The notes beneath the pieces were generated by a model. That model had not been told where the DNA came from. It saw nothing but the letters and a program-made list of their open reading frames with translations, and searched no databases. DNA of 10,881 nt, taken from Prevotellaceae bacterium. Its GTDB lineage: Bacteria; Bacteroidota; Bacteroidia; Bacteroidales; UBA932. The first letter of the stretch is position 1. Every line of letters starts with the position of its first letter. Of the stretch, positions 1 to 6,759 are shown in pieces. Made by a program: the position numbers and the translations under genes. The stretch covers positions 1 to 10,881 of the forward strand of contig JAIRLC010000091.1 in the NCBI GenBank assembly GCA_031259645.1. The letters run 5' to 3'.

Positions 1-12
1 AAAATTTGTTCC

Positions 13-20
13 TACCTTTG
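13..20 (+). promoter_or_regulatory. Putative Bacteroidota -7 promoter box (TACCTTTG)
   Basis: TACCTTTG matches the Bacteroidota primary sigma factor -7 consensus TAnnTTTG. The matching -33 element would lie outside the window, so the call rests on the -7 box alone. If active, it would transcribe rightwards through an AT-rich leader towards the doubtful small ORF at 115-234. Confidence 0.35.
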
Positions 21-114
21 CAAAATTATTGCCATACCACTACTTATAGAAAAACATATTCTATTATAGTACGGCAGGAGATCGTTCTAAAATATGTAAA
101 TTATTATTTTTTGT

Positions 115-234
115 ATGTTTTCATATAAAAAATGGTATTTGTTTGAATACAAGCCACCAAAGAGGCTTTATTACAGGGCCCAAGACTACCACCGCTTCAA
201 GAAGTCGTGGTGGTGGCAATGGGCGCCGGATTGA
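115..234 (+). CDS. Doubtful 39-aa aromatic-rich small ORF
   Basis: An ATG at 115 opens a 39-codon frame ending in TGA at 232-234. The peptide is unusually rich in aromatic and basic residues: 14 of 39 are Trp, Tyr or Phe, and it ends SWWWQWAPD. It lies about 95 bases downstream of the TACCTTTG box. The stretch encoding the Trp run (about 187-216) is an imperfect inverted repeat, with CCACC/CTTC arms facing GAAG/GGTGG, and a 5-bp stem AAGCC/GGCTT lies at 151-168. Tandem Trp codons beside hairpins resemble a transcription-attenuation leader peptide, but no biosynthetic gene follows: the next gene, the DUF1080 lipoprotein, is convergent. Another frame is also open here and ends SRGGGNGRRIE, so the choice of frame is uncertain. 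It may simply be noncoding. I do not recognise the product. Confidence 0.2.
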   Translation: MFSYKKWYLFEYKPPKRLYYRAQDYHRFKKSWWWQWAPD

Positions 235-270
235 ATAAATCCATACGCTTTATACGTACGTCGTTGGCGG

Positions 271-1014
271 TTATTTGAGCGGCAGTAATTCAACTGTCTT
301 ATAAAAAATTTCGGCGCCTTCCAATTGCAACAGGATTTTTCCTTCGGATACCGAAAGATTGGACGCTTCATTGACCTTCTGCCCGTTTACATAATGCTCG
401 GATGTGTTATCCGTGCAAATAATTTCAATGGTGTTCCATGCCGGCGCCGGGTTTTCGAAGTTCGCGGTGCGCACTACCCGGTGAGATTGTCCCTCGGGAC
501 GGGTATTTGGGGAGTCAAGTGTCGTTCCTCCGACCAAATAATAGTCGCCGCAGTCGTTTTCCTGCACCTGACATTCCACCGATACCGGCCAGACGTTGTC
601 TTCTGCCGTTTCGGAGAAATGATAGAGGATTCCGCTGTCGCGCGGGGCATTTTCACGCGGCGCGTATTTTTTCTCGCCCCAGCGGAAAACAACACGCAGG
701 TAATAGTTTTTGTACGCTCCGTTCGTGCAGAGGTATCCCATACTTTCACCGGCAAAGTGCAAGACGCCGTCTTCTACCGCAAAGGCTTTTTCCACATCGT
801 TGTTTTTCCCATAGGCTTGGGTGTAGGTGTACCAACCCGTTAAGTCGCTCCCATTGAACAATGTAACAGGTTGCACAGCGCCGTTGTTTATTTTCGTAAA
901 CGAGGCTTTGTCCTTGTGTTCTTTCAACACAGTGGGAAGTTCTTGCGTGCCTCCGCACGAGGCCAACAGGGTACCCAAAAGTACCGCAGCCATAAAAATA
1001 CGTGTTTGTTTCAT
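271..1014 (-). CDS. DUF1080 domain lipoprotein (3-keto-disaccharide hydrolase-like)
   Basis: This 247-aa protein starts with a lipoprotein signal peptide: positive residues, a hydrophobic stretch, then the lipobox LLASC with the lipidated Cys at residue 20. It is therefore expected to be anchored in the envelope. The rest is one DUF1080 domain, recognised by the LFNGSDLTGWYTY opening at about residue 52, the FRWGEKKY strand, the DSGILYH segment and the WNTIEIIC...HYVNGQKV region near the end. The fold is a concanavalin-like beta-sandwich, and characterised relatives act on 3-keto-glycosides or other carbohydrates; the substrate here cannot be read from sequence. The ATG is only 2 bases beyond the stop codon of the DPP-IV gene, so the two are almost certainly co-transcribed and may be translationally coupled. 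Any ribosome-recruiting sequence must lie inside the DPP-IV coding end. The functional link with a peptidase is not obvious. Confidence 0.85.
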   Translation of the reverse strand: MKQTRIFMAAVLLGTLLASCGGTQELPTVLKEHKDKASFTKINNGAVQPVTLFNGSDLTGWYTYTQAYGKNNDVEKAFAVEDGVLHFAGESMGYLCTNGAYKNYYLRVVFRWGEKKYAPRENAPRDSGILYHFSETAEDNVWPVSVECQVQENDCGDYYLVGGTTLDSPNTRPEGQSHRVVRTANFENPAPAWNTIEIICTDNTSEHYVNGQKVNEASNLSVSEGKILLQLEGAEIFYKTVELLPLK

Positions 1015-1016
1015 AG

Positions 1017-3128
1017 TTATTTGTTTAATAATAAGTTTTCATAAATAAACCGCAAGGTCAATTGATGGCTGTGTTCGCGTTTGGCGCCCCGGTAACCATG
1101 CCGGCTTTCGGGATAAATCATCAATTCAAAATCCTTGTCCAAATCCTCAAGCGATGATACCAATTGAAAGGTGTTTTGGACATGTACATTTTCGTCGCGC
1201 AAGCCGTGGGTGAGCAAAAGCCGCCCCTTCAGTTTTCCGGCATGGGTGAGCACGGAAGCCGTTTTGTAGCCTTCAGGGTTTTCGGCCGGGGCGTCCATGA
1301 AGCGTTCGGTGTACACCGCATCATAAAGTAACCAGTCGGTTACACTGCCGCCGGCAATGCCGTGGGTAAACACGCCGGCCCCATAAGTCATTGCATAACA
1401 GGTGAGATAGCCGCCATAACTAAAGCCGGTGATCATGATTCTTTCCGGATCGGCCTGGCCCTGTTCCACCAGCCATTTTACCACTTGCGTATAATCTTTG
1501 ATTTCCCAATATCCCAAGTTGCGGTGCATGTAATTTTGACCTGTTTTTCCGTTATGCCCGCTGCCGCGGTGGTCAATGACCGCTTGAATTACGCCATCGC
1601 GCGCCAACCGGAGGGTTTCATCATTCGTGTTGCGCCAACCCTCCCGCACGCTCATGGCATTGGGGCCGCCATAAATCGACAGAATAACCGGATATTTCTT
1701 CCCTTCTTCCCTGTTCAACGGCCAGGTCACGCGCACCGGAAGGTCGAACAACCCATCTTCACTGCGCAGCACCACGAAATCGGTTTCAGGGTTTTGGCAA
1801 TTTTTAAAAGACTCTCCTTTAGTATCTTGAAGCTCCTTAATTAATCTTCCTTTGGTGGTGTATAAGGCCACTTTCGGCGGTGTTTTCACATCGGAATAAG
1901 TGGTTACAAAATGCTTTCCGCCGGGCGACAGGGAAATATGGTGGGTATAATTCCCGAACGACAGCCGTTGCAGGTATTTTCCATTCAAGCCCACTTTGTA
2001 AAAATCCACACAGCCCACGTGATCTTTATAGCAGGTAAAGTAAACCGTTTTCTCCTGTTCGTCCACGCGCAACACTTCGAGAACAGTATAACTCCCTGTA
2101 GTAATTTGATTTAGAAACTTTCCATTGATGTCGTGTAAATACAAATGGTTCCAGCCGCTTTTGTCGCTTTGCCACACAAATCCTTTCCCCGATTCCAGAA
2201 AGCGGATGCGCGGCTCGTCGTCAATAGCAATCCAAGTGGGCTGGGTTTCTTCATAAATTTCGCGCAGGGCGCCGGTCGTAAGTTCCATTTCCAACAGCTG
2301 AAGGTGATTTTGCCCGTGGTTGAGCCTTTGCAGCCACAACGCCTTACTGTCGGGACGCCAATATGGAAGTCCAAAGTAGTAATTATCATCATTTTCCGGC
2401 TTAGCCCACACTACTGCGCCCCCGCCGGCTTTCACTATGCCGGTTTGCACTTGCGGCGCCGGCTCTCCGGCTTTGGGATAGCGTATTGTTTCCACATAAC
2501 CGTCCTGGCCGGGACTGTCGGTAATGGTAAATAGCGGCACGCGGCTATCGTCCGTCCTGAAAAATGCCAAATATTCACTGTCGGGCGACCACCAGAACGC
2601 ACGATACCGGCTTCCGCGTCCCAGGATTTCTTCCATATACACCCAAGAAGCATAGCCATTGAGAATGACGTCGCTACCGTCGGCCGTCAGGCGGGTTTCT
2701 TTTTTGTCGGCCAGCCGGATAGTGTAAAGGTCGTTACTGCGGGTAAATGCTACATACTGACTGTCAGGTGATAACGTGGGATTTTTTTCCTCTTCCGGCG
2801 TATGGGTAAGTTGTTCCCTTTGTTTATTGTAATGATTTAAATAAATATCACCATCTACCACTTCTACAGTTATTTTTTCATCGTCATTTAAACTTTTTTC
2901 AAGAGTTCCTAATGTTCCGGATTTAATATCTACTGTAATTAAATTATTTTCAGCACCGGTAAAAACAACCTTACCGGGTAACCAGTGAGATACCCGCCAT
3001 GCCGGGTTGGTCACACATGGGTTATTATCTTGATTTGCCGTTGTAGATAACTGACTTTGCTGTGCTAACAAACAAATGTTTATCGGTACACAAAAAACTG
3101 AAAGTAAAATTTTATGCAAGTGCCTCAT
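1017..3128 (-). CDS. Dipeptidyl peptidase IV, S9B family prolyl oligopeptidase
   Basis: This 703-aa exported serine peptidase removes X-Pro or X-Ala dipeptides from peptide N-termini, probably in the periplasm or on the cell surface as part of peptide scavenging. It starts with a signal-peptide-like segment (MRHLHKILLSVFC..., first 23 or so residues). An eight-bladed propeller-type N-terminal domain follows (about 40-460), with TLSPDSQYVAF and FWWSPDSEYLAFF blade repeats. The WVYMEEILG segment contains E166-E167, the glutamate pair that binds the substrate amino terminus and is diagnostic of the DPP-IV subfamily. The C-terminal alpha/beta-hydrolase domain has YGGPNA near the oxyanion region, the nucleophile elbow GFSYGG (Ser570), Asp645 in LRDENVH and His677 in SRHGY, which completes the triad. 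Length is close to known bacterial DPP-IV enzymes (about 720 aa). All catalytic residues are present, so it should be active. No TAnnTTTG box is visible in the 80 bases upstream. Confidence 0.93.
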   Translation of the reverse strand: MRHLHKILLSVFCVPINICLLAQQSQLSTTANQDNNPCVTNPAWRVSHWLPGKVVFTGAENNLITVDIKSGTLGTLEKSLNDDEKITVEVVDGDIYLNHYNKQREQLTHTPEEEKNPTLSPDSQYVAFTRSNDLYTIRLADKKETRLTADGSDVILNGYASWVYMEEILGRGSRYRAFWWSPDSEYLAFFRTDDSRVPLFTITDSPGQDGYVETIRYPKAGEPAPQVQTGIVKAGGGAVVWAKPENDDNYYFGLPYWRPDSKALWLQRLNHGQNHLQLLEMELTTGALREIYEETQPTWIAIDDEPRIRFLESGKGFVWQSDKSGWNHLYLHDINGKFLNQITTGSYTVLEVLRVDEQEKTVYFTCYKDHVGCVDFYKVGLNGKYLQRLSFGNYTHHISLSPGGKHFVTTYSDVKTPPKVALYTTKGRLIKELQDTKGESFKNCQNPETDFVVLRSEDGLFDLPVRVTWPLNREEGKKYPVILSIYGGPNAMSVREGWRNTNDETLRLARDGVIQAVIDHRGSGHNGKTGQNYMHRNLGYWEIKDYTQVVKWLVEQGQADPERIMITGFSYGGYLTCYAMTYGAGVFTHGIAGGSVTDWLLYDAVYTERFMDAPAENPEGYKTASVLTHAGKLKGRLLLTHGLRDENVHVQNTFQLVSSLEDLDKDFELMIYPESRHGYRGAKREHSHQLTLRFIYENLLLNK

Positions 3129-3208
3129 TGTATTTCTTTGAACTGGTTAGACATATCGTTAATTTTTACGGTTGGCCGGCTGTAATATAAGTTGTCGACA
3201 TTCGGAAT

Positions 3209-4510
3209 TTACAGCAATCCGGGCAAGCTGCTAATGGCATACAGGGGTACGTTTGTAAGCCAGTCTTCTTTCCTGAAATCCGACATGGAGGTGCGGACAG
3301 CAAGAGAAGGCCGGTTTTTCTGCACGAACATGCGTAAACTTTTGGCATGAAGGTTTTCCGCAGCTTTTACTTCAACCGGGATAATCTCATTTTTGCACTG
3401 AAGTAACAAATCAACCTCTGCATCAGACCGTTCTGACGACCAATAGGCAATATTCAAATTTGTATCCGTAATTAATTGTTGCAGCGCATATTGTTCCGTC
3501 AAAGCGCCTTTAAATTCTTCAAAAATCCGGTTTCCTTCTAATAATACTTTCTCGTCAAGCGACGTCATTGCGACCAACAAGCCAACGTCAACCAAAAACA
3601 ACTTGAAGGTGGAAAAATCTTCGTATGCTTTTAACGGCAAGGCCGGTTTCGATACGCGGTTTACTTTGTGCAGCAATCCACAATCCTTCAACCAAGCAAT
3701 AGCCAACTCAAAATCTTTCGCTCTGGCGCCTTGTTTAAGTAATCCGTATATGAATTTCCGGTTTTCTTTTGCCAATTGCGACGGAATGGCATTCCAAACC
3801 ATACGGATGCGCGGAACAATATCAAAAGGGGCATGTTTGGAAAAGTCCTGCTCATAGGTAAATAATATTTTCTGCTGAATTTTCCGAACCTCATTGAAGT
3901 CATGGCTTTTAACAAAATCCGCCACGGCTTCCGGCATTCCGCCAATGTAGTAATATTGTTTCAACAAGTTGATATACTTTGTTTTAAACAACGCTATCAT
4001 TTTCCAGTCTTGTTGCTGTATTAAATTAACAAACCGGCTTTCATCCATTGCCTCCAGAAATTCAATGAAAGTCAAGGGGTATAAATCTAAAAAATCTACC
4101 TTCCCAACCGGAAAGGAAGTATTCGGATGTAGCGCAATGCCAAGTAACGATCCAGCAGTGATGACGTGATATTCCGGTGCATTCTCATAAAAATATTTTA
4201 ATGACGTCAAACCCCTTTCGGCCTCTTGGATTTCATCGAAAATAATCAACGTTTTTCCCGGGTCGGGTTTTACTCCGGTAAATGTATGAATGGCTAACAA
4301 GATACGCGAAATATCAAAATCGTTTACAAACAGGTCTTTCATCAATTGATGTTCCTCAAAATTGATGTAAACGAAATTATCGTACGCTAAACGGGCAAAT
4401 TCTTTCATTAACCACGTCTTGCCTACCTGCCGCGCTCCCCTAAGGATAAGAGGCTTTCGTCTTGTATCTTGTTTCCAGTCTTTTAACGCCGACCATATAG
4501 CTCTTTTCAT
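3209..4510 (-). CDS. AAA ATPase (AAA_14) with DUF4143 nuclease-like C-terminus
   Basis: This 433-aa protein belongs to the very common prokaryotic ATP-binding/DUF4143 family (COG1373-like), whose cellular role is unsettled. The N-terminal AAA_14 domain has Walker A GARQVGKT (residues 25-32), Walker B LIIFDE (88-93), and a sensor-like ITAGS at 117-121. The C-terminal DUF4143 region contains the SDAEVDLLLQ...EIIPVEVKAAE motif, with the layout of a PD-(D/E)xK nuclease core (acidic residue, about a dozen residues, then E-x-K). Family length is typically 380-450 aa, so this copy is full length and all motifs are intact. It is first in a minus-strand series with the DPP-IV gene, 80 bases apart, but a functional link is doubtful because these ATPases appear in many unrelated contexts. 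Upstream lies a 32-bp-period repeat array that begins at its putative promoter, which suggests specific, possibly self-directed, regulation. Confidence 0.88.
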   Translation of the reverse strand: MKRAIWSALKDWKQDTRRKPLILRGARQVGKTWLMKEFARLAYDNFVYINFEEHQLMKDLFVNDFDISRILLAIHTFTGVKPDPGKTLIIFDEIQEAERGLTSLKYFYENAPEYHVITAGSLLGIALHPNTSFPVGKVDFLDLYPLTFIEFLEAMDESRFVNLIQQQDWKMIALFKTKYINLLKQYYYIGGMPEAVADFVKSHDFNEVRKIQQKILFTYEQDFSKHAPFDIVPRIRMVWNAIPSQLAKENRKFIYGLLKQGARAKDFELAIAWLKDCGLLHKVNRVSKPALPLKAYEDFSTFKLFLVDVGLLVAMTSLDEKVLLEGNRIFEEFKGALTEQYALQQLITDTNLNIAYWSSERSDAEVDLLLQCKNEIIPVEVKAAENLHAKSLRMFVQKNRPSLAVRTSMSDFRKEDWLTNVPLYAISSLPGLL

Positions 4511-4535
4511 GGCAAATTAAACTAAAATGAACGCA

Positions 4536-4543
4536 CAAATATA
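4536..4543 (-). promoter_or_regulatory. Putative -7 promoter box for the AAA ATPase gene
   Basis: Read on the minus strand this is TATATTTG, a match to TAnnTTTG, and it lies 25 bases before the ATG at 4510. No clear TTTG occurs at the -33 position. Instead, the -33 region falls inside the first unit of the tandem repeat that starts at 4543, so a protein bound to the repeat could directly block or replace -33 contacts. Confidence 0.4.
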
Positions 4544-4624
4544 CATTTTTTCGGACGAATTTCTGTAATATTTCACATTTTTTCGGACGAATTTCTGTTA
4601 TTTACGACATTTTTCCGGACGAAT
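4543..4624. repeat. Three-unit 32-bp-period tandem repeat between divergent genes
   Basis: Units start at 4543, 4575 and 4607, exactly 32 bases apart. The first 24 bases of units one and two are identical: ACA, six T, then CGGACGAATTTCTGT. Unit three keeps about 18 bases with one substitution (TTTTTCCGGACGAAT) and then diverges. Each unit contains the interrupted palindrome TTCG-GA-CGAA (TCCG-GA-CGAA in unit three). A spacing of 32 bp is close to three helical turns, so the sites would face the same side of the DNA. The array runs from the putative -7 box of the ATPase gene to within 9 bases of the putative -33 box of the MBL gene. A set of operator sites for a dimeric DNA-binding protein is the simplest reading; the role is inferred. 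Confidence 0.75.
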
Positions 4625-4632
4625 AGTAAAAT

Positions 4633-4660
4633 TTTGCTAACGAAAAAATCATTACTTTTG
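4633..4660 (+). promoter_or_regulatory. Putative promoter of the MBL-fold lipoprotein gene
   Basis: TTTG at 4633-4636 and TACTTTTG at 4653-4660 fit the -33/-7 elements, with a 16-base spacer (slightly shorter than the 19 seen elsewhere in this window). Transcription would start near 4665, giving a leader of about 15 bases before the ATG at 4680. The promoter abuts the tandem repeat array, so it could be regulated together with the divergent ATPase gene. Confidence 0.5.
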
Positions 4661-4679
4661 TATTTTAAACAAAACTAAT

Positions 4680-6119
4680 ATGAGGAAAAAAATTTGTAGA
4701 TTAGGCATGGCAAGTATGATTTTGCTGGCCTGTACATCACCGGAAAAACAATTGAATATGAACACCTTTACCCAAACCGTAGGAACCGCAAAGGTAAGCC
4801 TCCTCTCGGAAGGGCAAAACACCGGCAACAGCGCTACGCTGATTGACGCTACATCCGGAATGTTTCGCGAATTTGCCCCCGACAGCACGTACCCTAGCGC
4901 CGTGAATGCCTTTTTAGTGCAGTTACCCGGACATACCATCCTCATAGACGCAGGATTCGGAAACCAATTACTACAAAATTTGAAAAGTTTTGACGTAGCT
5001 GCTGAACAAATTGACATTGTGGCACTTACACACCTTCATGGTGACCATATCGGAGGAATGTTGCGCGACGGGAAACCGGTGTTTCCAAATGCAACGGTTT
5101 ATGTGTCGCAGCCCGAATATGACTATTGGACGAGCGATGAAGCCATGAACAGTTTGCCCGAAAACCGGCGCGGCGGATTTGCCGGCGCACGCAAGGTGCT
5201 GGAAGCCTATAAAAACCGGCTGCAACTGATTAACGTTCGGGAAATCGGGGAAACGCCAGAGCCGCTGGTTCCCGGTTTTTACGGCATAGCCGCGTACGGA
5301 CACACGCCCGGACATATTATGTTTATGGTGGAGTCAGAGGCCGGCAAGTTTTTGGTTTGGGGCGATATTACTCACGCCATGGCTATTCAGACGCCTTATC
5401 CGGAGGTGGCTGTAACGTATGACGTCAACCCCGGGCAAGCCGTGGCCACACGTCACAAGGTGATGGACTACGTTGCCCGCTATCATATTCCGGTAGCCGG
5501 CGCCCACATTGCCTATCCCGGCATGGGAAAGCTTTTGGACAACAGGCGCCAGGGTTATTTATTTCAACCGGCCGATTTAAAAGAAAAAGTACAGCAAGCC
5601 GTACGCGAACAATTAAAAAAGTATCCCGAATCGCGGTTACAAGACCTTTACAAAAATTTCTTCCAGGATTATTTTGGTCCTGAACATTTAATTGCCGATA
5701 CAGCGATGGCGGCGAAATACCTGCGTCAAGAATTGGATTCCGATATAAATCCGGCCGGCACATTTTTTGAGCCTGCCGGCTGGGAAGGCCATTTCTACCG
5801 GGTTAACCTTTCGACAGTAAAGGAAGGCAAAATCCCCTATTCCGTATTGCTCGACGCATTTTTGCGCAGCACCGGCCACGCCACCAAACCCCCTCTGCCG
5901 ATATGGCACGCACAATGGGATGCCATTTTGTCACACATTGATGCATTGCAACTGTCTCTCCCTGACTACGAAACCGACAAGGCCGCATTACAAGAAATAT
6001 TGCAATCGGGGCACTACGCGGTACACCATAGCAATGTTTTTAATGACGCCTATCACCCGCATTATCGTATTGTAAGCAAGAAAATTGTTGAAGAAGAATT
6101 GAAGTTATACTTAAAATGA
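4680..6119 (+). CDS. Metallo-beta-lactamase-fold lipoprotein with extra C-terminal domain
   Basis: This 479-aa protein has a lipoprotein signal (lipobox LLAC, Cys18), so it should be envelope-anchored. Residues about 30-290 form an MBL-fold hydrolase. The metal-binding set is complete: HLHGDH at 118-123, GHTPGH at 207-212, Asp229 in VWGDI and His276 in GAHIAYPG. This layout resembles lactonase/glyoxalase-II-like members; the substrate is unknown. The remaining residues, about 295-479, are not part of a standard MBL hydrolase. This tail is soluble, charged and aromatic, with segments such as LQDLYKNFFQDYFGPEHL, WEGHFYRVNL and HPHYRIVSKKIVEEEL, and I cannot assign it to a family. It could be a lipoprotein domain fused to the enzyme. 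The frame is continuous, so this is a single polypeptide as read. It converges with the next gene, with only 7 bases between the stop codons. Confidence 0.85.
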   Translation: MRKKICRLGMASMILLACTSPEKQLNMNTFTQTVGTAKVSLLSEGQNTGNSATLIDATSGMFREFAPDSTYPSAVNAFLVQLPGHTILIDAGFGNQLLQNLKSFDVAAEQIDIVALTHLHGDHIGGMLRDGKPVFPNATVYVSQPEYDYWTSDEAMNSLPENRRGGFAGARKVLEAYKNRLQLINVREIGETPEPLVPGFYGIAAYGHTPGHIMFMVESEAGKFLVWGDITHAMAIQTPYPEVAVTYDVNPGQAVATRHKVMDYVARYHIPVAGAHIAYPGMGKLLDNRRQGYLFQPADLKEKVQQAVREQLKKYPESRLQDLYKNFFQDYFGPEHLIADTAMAAKYLRQELDSDINPAGTFFEPAGWEGHFYRVNLSTVKEGKIPYSVLLDAFLRSTGHATKPPLPIWHAQWDAILSHIDALQLSLPDYETDKAALQEILQSGHYAVHHSNVFNDAYHPHYRIVSKKIVEEELKLYLK

Positions 6120-6126
6120 AAAAGTA

Positions 6127-6663
6127 TTATGCTCTAAATAAGAGTACGTAAAGAGATAAGAGCAGAAATCCGAAAGCAACTATAAGTGAAAAACTCATGA
6201 TGGTTTTTTGCAGTGTTGGACTGATCTTTTCATCCGGCTTAAAATATAAGCCGATAAGAAACCATGTTACGTAAAACAAGCTCACAATCAACAACAAAGT
6301 GACAATATAGCCGATAGAGGCCAAGAACAATACCGAAAGGGCATAAAGAATATAATAGATCACCACCCCGATACCGACGCCAATAAACACCGGTGTAGAC
6401 AAAGCAAATAAAACCGGGTATGTTCCTTTGCCGGCGCCATCTACATCCTGTGTCTTTGGAAAACCATAAAAATAAGAATACCAAGCCGTTGCGACTATAA
6501 CAATAGTCCAATATAAAAGGCTATTAAATGCATTTTGGTCCAAAAACGTGTCCAAGGAATCCATGGCCAACAGTATTATTCCAAAAATGATACAGGCCGT
6601 AGTATAAAAAGCAAGCGTGAGGATAAAAAAGAGTCTTGAAAACAACAAAGTTTTGGTTTTCAT
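6127..6663 (-). CDS. Small polytopic membrane protein of unknown function
   Basis: This 178-aa very hydrophobic protein has about five or six membrane helices: about residues 8-34, 47-66, a long hydrophobic block at 82-141 that probably holds two or three helices, and 155-176. The only notable polar loop (FPKTQDVDGAGKGT, about residues 68-81) lies between helices two and three. I chose the ATG at 6661-6663 (MKTKTLLFSRLFF) because it gives a normal basic start followed at once by a helix. The frame is open back to an ATG at 6720, but that would add a polar Cys- and Asn-rich stretch (MFWHDFCYNLNSRN) that looks like untranslated leader. I do not recognise the family. It is convergent with the MBL lipoprotein gene and divergent from the antiporter gene. 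Confidence 0.72.
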   Translation of the reverse strand: MKTKTLLFSRLFFILTLAFYTTACIIFGIILLAMDSLDTFLDQNAFNSLLYWTIVIVATAWYSYFYGFPKTQDVDGAGKGTYPVLFALSTPVFIGVGIGVVIYYILYALSVLFLASIGYIVTLLLIVSLFYVTWFLIGLYFKPDEKISPTLQKTIMSFSLIVAFGFLLLSLYVLLFRA

Positions 6664-6741
6664 GTTCCAGCACATTAAGTTACGACTATTTAAGTTGTAA
6701 CAAAAATCATGCCAGAACAATGATTTATTAAAAAAAAATGA

Positions 6742-6749
6742 TACCTTTG
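6742..6749 (+). promoter_or_regulatory. Putative -7 promoter box for the antiporter gene
   Basis: TACCTTTG matches TAnnTTTG and ends only 10 bases before the ATG at 6760. With the usual spacing, transcription would start around 6753-6756, leaving a leader of only a few bases. No convincing TTTG is seen about 19 bases upstream. Confidence 0.5.
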
Positions 6750-6759
6750 TCTTTACTTT

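Noticed and set aside
94..99. ATG followed at once by TAA (start-stop element) after an AGGAG-like stretch
   Set aside because: A six-base coincidence in AT-rich sequence, with no gene to regulate on that strand.
186..371. 61-codon minus-strand frame at the left end
   Set aside because: It overlaps the end of the DUF1080 gene in another frame and runs through the hairpin region; no signals support it.
325..857. Two overlapping plus-strand open frames opposite the DUF1080 gene
   Set aside because: They are shadow frames of a clear lipoprotein gene, with biased composition and no initiation signal.
1362..1844. 160-codon plus-strand open frame opposite the DPP-IV gene
   Set aside because: It is antisense to well-conserved catalytic-domain coding sequence, has no promoter, and the protein resembles nothing.
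4543..4624. CRISPR-like array
   Set aside because: There are only three units, the spacers would be about 8 bases, and no cas genes are present. A tandem operator-type repeat fits better.
6664..6720. Upstream start extending the small membrane protein by 19 residues
   Set aside because: The added segment is polar and Cys/Asn-rich, and precedes a normal basic start plus helix at 6663.
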